From Lentisphaeria bacterium (GTDB lineage Bacteria; Verrucomicrobiota; Lentisphaeria; Oligosphaerales; Oligosphaeraceae): DNA of 14,457 nucleotides. The translations under genes and the position numbers were made by a program. Of this stretch, positions 7,001-14,407 are shown in pieces; positions within the stretch are counted from its first letter, which is position 1, and every line of letters starts with the position of its first letter. Location: positions 1 to 14,457 of the forward strand of contig JAEDNB010000034.1 in assembly GCA_016302725.1 (NCBI GenBank), in the 5' to 3' direction. The notes beneath the pieces were generated by a model that saw only the letters and a list, made by a program, of their open reading frames with translations, was not told the origin of the DNA and ran no database searches.

Positions 7001-8267
7001 GGAGGTCGTGGAACCGCCGGAAGGGGACCTCCGGATTCCGAAGCCTTTGGAGGAGTTCCTCGCACTCCTCCGCCAGCCAGAGATATCCTCCGGCCCGGGC
7101 GCTTTGGGCGGAACTTTCCAGCAGGAGCCGCTGCCCTCCGTCCAGGCTCCCCGTGAGCCAGTAGTGGGCCACGCAGGCGAAGATGTTGTTCAGGCGGCTG
7201 TCGGAGTGCCAGACGGGCTGGACGGGGGGGAGGTCAGGATGGGCCTTCGCCTGCACCACCTGCTGCAGGAGTTGGTAGACCACAGTGTAGGGGGTGTCGT
7301 TGGCGGAGCCCGCCTTGGCGTAGCTTCCCGCCTGGTTGAGGGAGACCGCACTCCCTTCCCGCAGGAAGCCCAGGATTGCAAAGACCCCGCCCACCGTCCT
7401 GAAATAGCCGTCGTGGGAATGGGATTCCCCCCGGACCTGGTCCAGGGCTTCCCGGAAATGTCCCACCGCCTCCTCGTCCCGTCCAGTCAGGAACCGGATC
7501 CATCCCAGGCGGAGTTCCCGGGCGGCCTGGCCCGGCTTCAGTTTTTGCATGAGGGACTGGAGGCATTTCCAGTCGCCGCAGAGGATGGTGTAGTCCAGCA
7601 GGGAGCAGACCACCTTGGGCTTGGTGATGTCCGCCAGGGGGAGGCAGCGTTCGGCCAACCGGCGGATGGGGCGGAGGGCGGAGGAGGCGGAGGGGAGGAG
7701 GCACCAGGCGCACACCTGGAGGAAGGGGTCCGGGAGGGAAAGGAGCCACTCCTCCGGCTCGTCAAAGAGGAAATCCAGAAAACGCTCCCCCTTGTATTCC
7801 CCGGGGAAGACGTCCCGCATGGTATTCAGGACGTGGTTCAGCAGCGCCACATCCGCCGCAAAGAAGGCATTGCGCAGATCCCTTCGGAGATTCTCCTCGT
7901 TGGTCTCCCCGTGGACCCCCACCATGGGCAGGGCATGGGCCACCGCCGCGGGAAGCCCGCCATACTCCGGCCGGGAATAGATCTCCCGCAGGGCCTGGGA
8001 GGAAAGGTCCGCCGCCACATAGCGCCCCTCCGGATGGCATACGGCCTCCCCGGAAGACACCAGCGCCTCCAAATGCCCCCGCAGCTCTTCCTCCCGCAGG
8101 CGCCGCACCCCCTCGAACTCCCCATGCCCAAGCAGGAGAAGCACATTGGACAAGTCTTGGGGAAGCGCAGGACGGCCAATGGCCTTCAGGACGTCGGACA
8201 AAATGCGCCTCTCCACCGCCAGCGCGGGCTTGGCGGCGGAAGAGGATGGGGATTTGCGAGAGGGCAT
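4095..8267 (-). CDS. SNF2/Swi2-family DNA-dependent ATPase with a large unassigned N-terminal region (1390 aa)
   Basis: Cytosolic superfamily 2 ATPase of the SNF2/Rad54-like group, which translocate on double-stranded DNA and remodel bound proteins rather than unwind. The ATPase core is about residues 925-1390. It starts LRPYQEEGFLWL, followed by Walker A DDMGLGK961T, DEAQ box D1049-E-A-Q, TGTPVENNLNELWSIFNF, then RecA2 with VLVFSQF, SLRAGGVGLNLTQA and motif VI SD1328-RAYRLGQ. The first 900 residues have no family I can name. Residues about 20-95 look like a winged-helix-type fold, and about 100-480 are alpha-helical with at least one TPR-like unit (near 247-275: LRLGWIRFLTGRDEEAVGHFREAL). 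No SWIM zinc finger is visible. The ATG lacks a Shine-Dalgarno, but no other early Met is available. It is the first gene of the operon with the HAD hydrolase and membrane protein. Confidence 0.92.
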   Translation of the reverse strand: MPSRKSPSSSAAKPALAVERRILSDVLKAIGRPALPQDLSNVLLLLGHGEFEGVRRLREEELRGHLEALVSSGEAVCHPEGRYVAADLSSQALREIYSRPEYGGLPAAVAHALPMVGVHGETNEENLRRDLRNAFFAADVALLNHVLNTMRDVFPGEYKGERFLDFLFDEPEEWLLSLPDPFLQVCAWCLLPSASSALRPIRRLAERCLPLADITKPKVVCSLLDYTILCGDWKCLQSLMQKLKPGQAARELRLGWIRFLTGRDEEAVGHFREALDQVRGESHSHDGYFRTVGGVFAILGFLREGSAVSLNQAGSYAKAGSANDTPYTVVYQLLQQVVQAKAHPDLPPVQPVWHSDSRLNNIFACVAHYWLTGSLDGGQRLLLESSAQSARAGGYLWLAEECEELLQRLRNPEVPFRRFHDLQNGKMPFFLDCVITRNSWVERFERLKQALDGLPQPTATRLVWNVNAEQAERGIITVKPIEQHSSRNGKWTKGRRFTAYRECRFGTIQPPAEPPMGEMLFQGLTPQDKFACDLLYETEEELKKDPEKAAHAWGKVIQALQGHPRLFLEGGDGQPLHCVPGEPVVEVTPLEDALQYSLLPQAPQEEECVVRLERGNQLTVYTFPTPIRRLRRALSGDFRIPLSDPQENGRVLEHLLRRFRVISQGPLPGISLPPVAADPLPCLQLTNWERGLRVAMMVQPFGSSMPYYLPGEGPMEMICQEVRMVRDFERERERAEAVVQSCPRLRETVQEEPWRWSLEGQACYELTLQLQGMSNCRVQVPNDRKFVCRRTLTMSNISLHTQSYLSWFSVEGDVVLEGSEATASLADLIQAVAERKHFVTLSDGDVVALSEDVRLKLEALNRLGDIVRGRGAGEGGGALRICQFLMPFLQEQLAFYPGLELPPESDQWIEKYNKAMKEEPPVPKELQVTLRPYQEEGFLWLSRLDSAGAGACLADDMGLGKTVQAIALILSKASEGPSLVVAPTSVCANWQAEFGKFAPSLVCEVFGPGDRSQSFQKLGPGHVLIASYGLLQSEQASFRKVQWRVAVLDEAQAIKNSHAKRSQAALEIHADFRVVTTGTPVENNLNELWSIFNFIIPGLLGTREGFQKRFATTIENERKPEVMKELMENLRGIVSPFLLRRRKDQVLNDLPPKEEIDYPVELSPQERAFYDDLRKKIVQELNAVEKQKKSLSKLDVLSGITRLRLAVDHPRLVAGGEGLAGSKLEAFMELLQRILENGHKVLVFSQFVKFLEIVRETLEAQRIPYEYLDGARNAKERAASVENFQNGEVPVFLISLRAGGVGLNLTQADYVIHLDSWWNPAVENQASDRAYRLGQSKKVTIYHLHTVNTIEDEIKKLHEKKTELADNLLANADTIETVPMEALLQYLRKP

Positions 8268-8280
8268 AAAACGTCAACAA

Positions 8281-8325
8281 AAATGGAAAATCCGCCGGCG
8301 GACGGCGGAAAGGCCGCCAGGCGGA
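8281..8325 (-). promoter_or_regulatory. Terminator-like hairpin in the SNF2 leader (possible attenuator)
   Basis: Arms TCCGCCGGCGG (8291-8301) and CCGCCAGGCGGA (8314-8325) pair over 11 bp with one bulged A at 8319 and a 12-nt loop. Read on the minus strand the hairpin is followed by TTTTCCATTTTTGTTG, and the SNF2 ATG comes 23 nt after the stem. No minus-strand gene lies upstream for it to terminate, so it would act on the SNF2 transcript itself. The arms are simple GC-rich sequence, so chance is not excluded. Confidence 0.4.
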
Positions 8326-8377
8326 TTCATCATAGCCAAATGCAGGAGACTCCCGGCCCAAACGGGGCGGGCGGGTT

Positions 8378-8385
8378 ACTATAAT
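8378..8385. promoter_or_regulatory. Candidate divergent -10 elements (TATAAT plus, TATAGT minus)
   Basis: In the gap between SNF2 and the tRNA, ACTATAAT carries a consensus -10 on the plus strand (8380-8385, towards the tRNA) and TATAGT on the minus strand (8383-8378, towards SNF2, about 105 nt from its ATG). Neither has a recognisable -35 at 16-18 bp, so this is only a candidate. The rest of 8386-8528 shows no gene. Confidence 0.25.
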
Positions 8386-8528
8386 CCCCCCAAAACCGGA
8401 TTCCCTCCCCTGCCCCCGGGATTTTGAAAACGCCGGAAGCCGCCGGAAAGGGGGGAAGCCCTGGCAAAAAGCCCTGGGGCCGGATTGCAAAAGCCGGGAA
8501 ATATGCCAAATTACCCCCGTATGCCGCC

Positions 8529-8604
8529 GGTCCCGTAGCTCAGCGGTTAGAGCAGGACTCTTATAAGGTCTTGGTCGCTGGTCCGAATCCAGCCGGGACT
8601 ACCA
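8529..8604 (+). tRNA. tRNA-Ile, anticodon UAU (reads AUA)
   Basis: A complete cloverleaf can be drawn. Acceptor GGTCCCG/CGGGACT (first pair G-U), U8-A9, D stem GCTC/GAGC with an 8-nt loop containing GG, anticodon stem GGACT/GGTCT (G-U at both ends), loop CTTATAA, variable loop TGGTC, T stem GCTGG/CCAGC, discriminator A, and an encoded CCA at 8602-8604. The loop places U34-A35-U36 at 8562-8564. The loop, variable region and T stem closely resemble the E. coli Ile2 tRNA (loop CTCATAA, anticodon CAU modified to lysidine), with C34 replaced by U34. U12-A23, A37 and A73 fit isoleucine identity. The T-loop is TCCGAAT, so position 55 is C where nearly all tRNAs have U/pseudouridine. It stands alone, with no other tRNA in the window. 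Confidence 0.88.
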
Positions 8605-8648
8605 TTTTCCCCAAGGGCGCGGGATGCGAGATATATGTAACCCATTTA

Positions 8649-8667
8649 TACGCAATTAGTTACGCAA
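8649..8667 (+). repeat. Direct repeat TACGCAA with 12-bp period
   Basis: TACGCAA occurs at 8649-8655 and 8661-8667, within an AT-rich stretch that also holds a GTAAC/GTTAC inverted repeat (8637-8641 and 8659-8663). It lies about 50 bp upstream of a -10-like TATACT. It could be a binding site for a regulator of the downstream exported protein, or chance. Confidence 0.25.
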
Positions 8668-8715
8668 AACAATCCCATTCCTTTGCCGCCCTGCGGAAAA
8701 AATGGGCAGCGGAAT

Positions 8716-8721
8716 TATACT
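8716..8721 (+). promoter_or_regulatory. Candidate -10 element TATACT for the exported glycosidase-like gene
   Basis: TATACT sits in the AT-rich strip 8625-8735 and would start transcription near 8728, giving a leader of about 119 nt before the ATG at 8847. No convincing -35 hexamer is seen at 16-18 bp, so a non-sigma70 consensus or an activator would be needed. Confidence 0.3.
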
Positions 8722-8741
8722 AACCCTTGGTATTTCCCTGT

Positions 8742-8772
8742 CTCCCCCTAACACTGGCGGGGGGAGGGTTTT
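8742..8772 (+). terminator. Weak terminator/attenuator-like hairpin in the leader of the exported protein
   Basis: CTCCCCC (8742-8748) pairs with GGGGGAG (8760-8766) around an 11-nt loop, then GG and TTTT (8769-8772). It lies between the candidate promoter at 8716 and the start codon, so if real it would either end tRNA read-through or attenuate the downstream gene. Confidence 0.3.
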
Positions 8773-8846
8773 CGGAAGCCTTGCGCCTGGGTTGGCGCGG
8801 GGATCCGTCCTTCCCTGCCCCAGGCTTGCCCCCTTGGAGGATTCCC

Positions 8847-11800
8847 ATGCGCTGGCGCCATCTCTTCCTGTCCTTTTCCCTAGGCCTGTTTTTCTCCGTC
8901 GCCCTTACGGCCCAGAACCTACTTCCTGACCCCGCCGCCGGGGGGGAGACCGCCTGGGTGTCCCAGCAGGGGGAATGCATTTCCCGGGCTGACGGGGTGG
9001 TGCGCATGTCCGTGAAGGCGGGGAGCCCTGGGCGCCCCCTCCTTCAGAAGACGGAGCTGTCGCTGATTCCCTCCCTGGTCTACCGCTTCAGCGTGGAATA
9101 CCGCAGCCAGGATGGCGTGGGGGGCTACTTCTACCTGGAGCGTTCCCCGGACTGGCATGGGGCCGGCAAAAAATTCCAGGGTGAGCCCCATTGGCAGAAG
9201 GCCACCTTTGACTTCTCCCCCAAGGACAGCGACTTCCCCTACTACGCCGTCCTGTCGGCGGAGCCAGGCACCCCGGGCACCCTGGAGTACCGCAACCCCG
9301 CCCTGGAAATCGTGGAGGAGAGTTTCGCCCAGATCCGGCAGGTGGAGGGCAATCTCCTGAAGGACCCCGCCTTCCTGGAAGGGCTCTGGAAGCCCAACCG
9401 GAAGGATTTGGTGGAGGCCACCGGGGACTGCTCCCTGAAGGTCACGGGAAATCCCGAAACCCGCAGCCTGGCTGTCCAGAACGGCCTCCGCCTGGAGGCG
9501 GGCTCCCCCTACCTCTTCTCCGTGCTCGTGCGGGGCACCCCCGGCGCCCAGGCGGAATTCTACCTGGAACGGGGCAACCCCAATTTCCTGGCCCTGAAAT
9601 CCGTGAAGGCCACGGAAAATTGGCAGGAGGCCACCCTGGAATTCACCGCCCCCGCCCAGGCCGACATCCCCTTCTACGCAGTCCTCTCCACCCCCAAGGG
9701 GGAGACCGGCACCGTGGAATACCAGGCCCCCAGGCTCCTCCCCAAGCGCGGGGAACTCCGCAACGGAAATTTCCAGGCGGGACTGGCGGGGTGGATCCCC
9801 CAGAACACCACTCTTTTTGACCACCAGGGAGACTACGGACTCTCCGCCAAACTGGAGGGCATCGGCCAGGAAGCCTCCCTCCGCCAAGACGGCATCGCCG
9901 TCAAGAAGGGCAAAATCTATGTCCTGGCCTACGATGTCCGGGGAGGCTCCGACCGAAAATACACCGACATCCAGGGAGCCACCTGGTCCCGCATCGCCGT
10001 CCTGGACGAACAGGGCAACCCCATCCCCGATTTCGCCGGATGGAGGGACTGCTTCGACCGGTGGCAGCACAAGGAGGCCACCTTCGTGGCCCCCAGGGAC
10101 ATGACCGTCTCCCTGGTGGCCCAGCTCAAGGACCCCGGCGTGGCCTACTTCGACAACGTGGTCTTCCGGGAAACCAACTCCGCCCTCCCCCTGCTGGAAA
10201 TCGTCCTGGACGCCCCCTTCTCCTACCATGACGGGGTCGTCCAAGGCCAGTTCACCCCCGGCAAGGACACCTTCACGGGACGCCTCTTCCCCGCCCTGAA
10301 GGGGAAGGCCCTCCACCTCGCCTTCCAGGGACAGGAGCTCACCTTCCCCGGGGACGGGCCCGTCGCCTTCCAGCTCCCCATCCCCGAAGACCTGGGCGCC
10401 TACCCCATTGCCGCCAGGCTGGAGGACGAGGAGGGCGGGACCCTGGCGGAAACCACCCTGGAATTCCGCGTGCGCCCCGCCCCCCCCCGCTCCTTCACCT
10501 TTGACAAAAACCACGTCTTCCATATTGACGGGAAGCCCATCTTCCCCATCCACTCCTGGGGCAACCGGGGAGACCTCCCCGCGGAGGAGAGTTTCCAACG
10601 CCACCGGGAAATGGGCTTCAACATCATCCTCTGCAACCGACAACTCCTGGACATGGCCGCCGACGCCGGACTGCTGTGCATGCTCCCCATCCCCTCCTCC
10701 TTCGCCACCATCACCGACGAGACAGCCGCCCGGAAAAACGGGGAACTGCTCCGCCGGGAACTCCAGGACACCCTGGCACACCCCTCCACCGCCCTCTGGT
10801 TCGTCACCGATGAACCCGCCTGGCGCGGAGAGGATGTGCGCCGAAGCCTCCGGGCGTACAACCGCCTCCTGGCATACCTGGACGACTCCCGCCCCGCCTT
10901 CCTCAACGAGGCCCCCAGGGGACGCATCGAGGACAACCGCGCCTACTCCCTGGCCTGCGATGTCTACGGGGTGGACATCTATCCCATCCCCGCCCCCAAC
11001 ACCCACTCCGGCCTGGAGGACAAGATGATGACCAGCGTGGGCAAATACACCGACATCTGCCGGGAAACCGTCCGGGACCAGAAGCCCATCTGGATGACCA
11101 TCCAGGGCTTCTCCTGGGGAGACTGGAACGACGCCCAGGAGAAAATCTACCCCACCCTCCAGGAATCCCGCTTCATGGCCTACCAGGCCATCGCCCACGG
11201 GGCCACCGGGCTCTCCTACTGGGGCCTGAACCTGGGAAGCCGGCAAGACGACCAGTTCCTGGCGGACCTCTCCGCCACCATCCACGAGGTGAACTCCTTG
11301 AGCGCCATCCTCATCGCCCCCGAAACCCCGGGCGCCGCCACCGCTGACCAGCCCCAGGTCCGCATCTGCCAGAAGAGCAATGAGGCGGGCACCCTCTGGA
11401 TCGTCCTCAACGAATCCGGCCAGGAATGCCAAACCACCCTCGCCGCACCCTTCCCAAAACGACTTCGCGCCCTCCAGGAAGAACAAATCCTCACCCCAAA
11501 GGAAGACGGCACCCTCCAAGTCACCCTGCCCCCCTATGGACTCCTCGTGCTGGTGGACGCCGACAAACCCCTGCCGCCACCCCTGGAAATCCCCGCAACA
11601 CGCCGCCAATCCTCCCGGGTCATCCTCCCCAAAGACTACGAAAAGGCCAACTGGATCTGGTTCCCCGGGGAAAACGGGACCACTGACGCCCAGGCCATCG
11701 TGCGCATCCCCGTGACCCTGGACGCCCCCCTGGAAAGCGCCCTGCTCTCCGTGGCGGCGGACGACGGCTTCTCCTGCACCGTCAACGGGAAGGAGGTCAT

Positions 11801-12104
11801 GCGCCAAAAGGAGTGGACCTGCGCCTGGACCCTGGATGTCGCCAAGGAACTGAAAGTGGGGGAGAACGAGATCCTCATCCACGCCGCCGACATGGGCGGA
11901 GCCCCCTGCGGCCTGCTCTTCGCCCTGGCCCTCTCCGATGGGCGCACCATCGTCTCCGACGACTCCCTCCTGTGCCGCCGCCCCGGGGATGACACCTGGG
12001 TTCCCGCAGAGGCCCTGGGCCCCTACGGGGTGCGCCCCTGGGGACGGGGCGTCTTCCCGGTCCCCTACCAAAAGGCCACCAGCGAACCCCTCCCAATCCC
12101 CTGA
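8847..12104 (+). CDS. Exported multi-module glycoside-hydrolase-like protein (1085 aa)
   Basis: The start at 8847 has GGAGG at 8836-8840 and opens a signal peptide (MRWRHLFLSFSLGLFFSVALTAQ, cut around residues 19-22; window-frame extension to 8727 is not used). Residues 24-168 and 169-304 are tandem copies of one beta-sandwich, each starting NLL-(P/K)-D and containing FYLER and Y/FYAVLS about 143-145 residues apart. Residues 305-445 form a third carbohydrate-binding-like module (NGNFQAGLAGW ... YFDNVVF). An Ig-like linker follows. A TIM-barrel-like core (about 550-830) has HIDGKPIFPIHSWGNRG, WFVTD655-E656-P, and AHGATGLSYWGLN. C-terminal parts are a beta domain (about 830-905) and a jelly roll from NWIWFPG (935) resembling rhamnosidase-associated domains. 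The expected strand-7 Glu is Gln753 in PIWMTIQGFSWG, so catalysis is uncertain. Probable role: polysaccharide binding or breakdown outside the cytoplasm; substrate unknown. Confidence 0.85.
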   Translation: MRWRHLFLSFSLGLFFSVALTAQNLLPDPAAGGETAWVSQQGECISRADGVVRMSVKAGSPGRPLLQKTELSLIPSLVYRFSVEYRSQDGVGGYFYLERSPDWHGAGKKFQGEPHWQKATFDFSPKDSDFPYYAVLSAEPGTPGTLEYRNPALEIVEESFAQIRQVEGNLLKDPAFLEGLWKPNRKDLVEATGDCSLKVTGNPETRSLAVQNGLRLEAGSPYLFSVLVRGTPGAQAEFYLERGNPNFLALKSVKATENWQEATLEFTAPAQADIPFYAVLSTPKGETGTVEYQAPRLLPKRGELRNGNFQAGLAGWIPQNTTLFDHQGDYGLSAKLEGIGQEASLRQDGIAVKKGKIYVLAYDVRGGSDRKYTDIQGATWSRIAVLDEQGNPIPDFAGWRDCFDRWQHKEATFVAPRDMTVSLVAQLKDPGVAYFDNVVFRETNSALPLLEIVLDAPFSYHDGVVQGQFTPGKDTFTGRLFPALKGKALHLAFQGQELTFPGDGPVAFQLPIPEDLGAYPIAARLEDEEGGTLAETTLEFRVRPAPPRSFTFDKNHVFHIDGKPIFPIHSWGNRGDLPAEESFQRHREMGFNIILCNRQLLDMAADAGLLCMLPIPSSFATITDETAARKNGELLRRELQDTLAHPSTALWFVTDEPAWRGEDVRRSLRAYNRLLAYLDDSRPAFLNEAPRGRIEDNRAYSLACDVYGVDIYPIPAPNTHSGLEDKMMTSVGKYTDICRETVRDQKPIWMTIQGFSWGDWNDAQEKIYPTLQESRFMAYQAIAHGATGLSYWGLNLGSRQDDQFLADLSATIHEVNSLSAILIAPETPGAATADQPQVRICQKSNEAGTLWIVLNESGQECQTTLAAPFPKRLRALQEEQILTPKEDGTLQVTLPPYGLLVLVDADKPLPPPLEIPATRRQSSRVILPKDYEKANWIWFPGENGTTDAQAIVRIPVTLDAPLESALLSVAADDGFSCTVNGKEVMRQKEWTCAWTLDVAKELKVGENEILIHAADMGGAPCGLLFALALSDGRTIVSDDSLLCRRPGDDTWVPAEALGPYGVRPWGRGVFPVPYQKATSEPLPIP

Positions 12105-12134
12105 CTCCGGCTCCCGAAGGCCGTCTTACCCGGA

Positions 12135-12177
12135 GGGCGTTTCCGCGCGCCCCCGGGGCTAAAAGAGACTCTGTGCC
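12135..12177. repeat. TCCGTG-type intergenic repeat, diverged copy 2
   Basis: GGGCGTTTCCG at 12135-12145 is identical to copy 1 (2698-2708), followed by a C-rich stretch, CTAAAAGA and CTCTGTGCC in the same order as TTAAAAAACTCCGTGGCC in copy 1. It fills most of the 100-bp gap between the converging exported-protein gene and the HD hydrolase gene. I see no clear intrinsic terminator for either of them here. Confidence 0.4.
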
Positions 12178-12204
12178 TTCCGGATAAAGCAGGGGGGCTG
12201 CCTT

Positions 12205-12869
12205 CTACTCCGGGAAGCATTCCCGGTCCAATTCCTGGAAGAAATCCGCCATGAAGGCCAGGCGTTTTTCCGCCGCCTCCCGTCCCGCCCGGGTCAGCAT
12301 TGCCTGGGGGAGTTTCCGCAATTTCACCAAATATTCCCGATAGGCGGAGTCCTCCCGTCCATAGGACTCCCCTTCCAGGGCCTCCCGGGCGGTATTATGG
12401 ACGCGGGCGCCGGTCTTGCCGGCAAAGTGGAAGGCCCTTGCCAGTCCCACGGCGCCCAGGGAATCCAGTTTATCGGCGTCGAAGAGCACCCGTTCCTCCA
12501 CCGTCTGGGGGCTTTCCCCCGTCCGGTTCCGGAAGCGGTGGGTGCGAATGCAGCGGGCGACCCGCTGTCTCCACGTCTCATCCCCCAACCCCTCCTGTTC
12601 CAGGAGGCGGAGAGCCATCTGGCTGCCCAGGGCGGCATGGTCCACCCTGCCCTGGCTGGCCATCTCCTCCGGCCGTGCGATATCATGGAGGATGGCCGCC
12701 GCCGTCAGCACGGAAAGGTCGGCCATTTCGGAGGCGGCCAGCCTACGGGCGCAGAGGAGCACCCTCAAGGTATGGTCCCAGTCATGGCAGGAGGGATCCC
12801 GTTCCAGGCGCTCCCGGGCGAGCCCCTCCAGCCGCGCCTGCCATCCCGGGGGCAGGGAAGAAGCGGGGG

Positions 12870-12873
<4 letters not shown>
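12205..12873 (-). CDS. HD-domain phosphohydrolase, YedJ/YpgQ-like (222 aa)
   Basis: Cytosolic metal-dependent phosphohydrolase. The HD signature is C-H30-D-W-D-H34 near the N-terminus, A-I-L-H63-D64-I after it, a further His in RTH112R, and the distal aspartates in VLFD132-AD134-KLDSLGAVGLARAF. The pattern HDWxH ... HD ... DADxLDxxGAxGxARAF matches the YedJ/YpgQ group; B. subtilis YpgQ is a nucleotide pyrophosphohydrolase, so a nucleotide triphosphate or related substrate is plausible here but not shown. Length is normal for the group (about 200-230 aa). The ATG overlaps the cysS stop in an ATGA tetranucleotide (12870-12873), a sign of translational coupling. Confidence 0.9.
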
Positions 12874-14285
<1,412 letters not shown>

Positions 14286-14339
14286 CTTTCGCAGGGGGTT
14301 GGGAAACGGGGACTGTCAGGAAACGCGTGCAAGGCGCAG

Positions 14340-14345
14340 AATATA
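14340..14345 (-). promoter_or_regulatory. Candidate -10 element TATATT for cysS
   Basis: On the minus strand TATATT occurs about 55 nt before the cysS ATG within TTTATATTCTGC, the only AT-rich spot in the leader. The -35 position (about 14363-14368) reads CCGCAG, far from consensus, so support is weak. No T-box or riboswitch-like structure is apparent in the short leader. Confidence 0.3.
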
Positions 14346-14368
14346 AACCCGATTCCCTGCCTCTGCGG

Positions 14369-14407
14369 CCCCCCCCCCCGCCTGCCCCCGGGGCTTCCTG
14401 GGGGGGG
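14369..14407. repeat. C11 and G8 homopolymer tracts upstream of cysS
   Basis: C11 at 14369-14379 and G8 at 14400-14407 are complementary and flank CCCCCGGGG (14385-14393), so this DNA could form a long GC hairpin or, on the minus strand, a G-quadruplex. It lies just upstream of the candidate cysS promoter. No gene is seen in 14286-14457. Confidence 0.4.

Noticed and set aside
4095..8267. SNF2 gene as part of a known anti-phage system such as DISARM
   Set aside because: No DNA methylase, PLD nuclease or DUF1998-type partner is adjacent; the neighbours are a HAD hydrolase and a membrane protein.
8291..8302. TCCGCCGGCGGA palindrome as a regulator operator
   Set aside because: It is simple GC-rich sequence inside a larger hairpin that explains it better.
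3339..8384. Open plus-strand frame of 1681 codons antisense to the HAD and SNF2 genes
   Set aside because: It has low-complexity Gly/Leu/His/Pro-rich sequence without domain motifs. The opposite strand encodes two proteins with full catalytic motifs. GC3 bias removes stops from this antisense frame.
8529..8604. tRNA gene as an integration (att) site for a mobile element
   Set aside because: No integrase and no repeat of the tRNA 3' end was noticed in the window; flanking genes look native in composition.
8424..8723. Short plus-strand ORF across the tRNA
   Set aside because: It runs through a well-formed tRNA and has no family resemblance.
8919..12071. Open minus-strand frame of 1050 codons antisense to the exported protein
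   Set aside because: Gly/Val/Gly-Glu-rich shadow frame with no recognisable fold; the plus frame has a signal peptide, Shine-Dalgarno and repeated modules.
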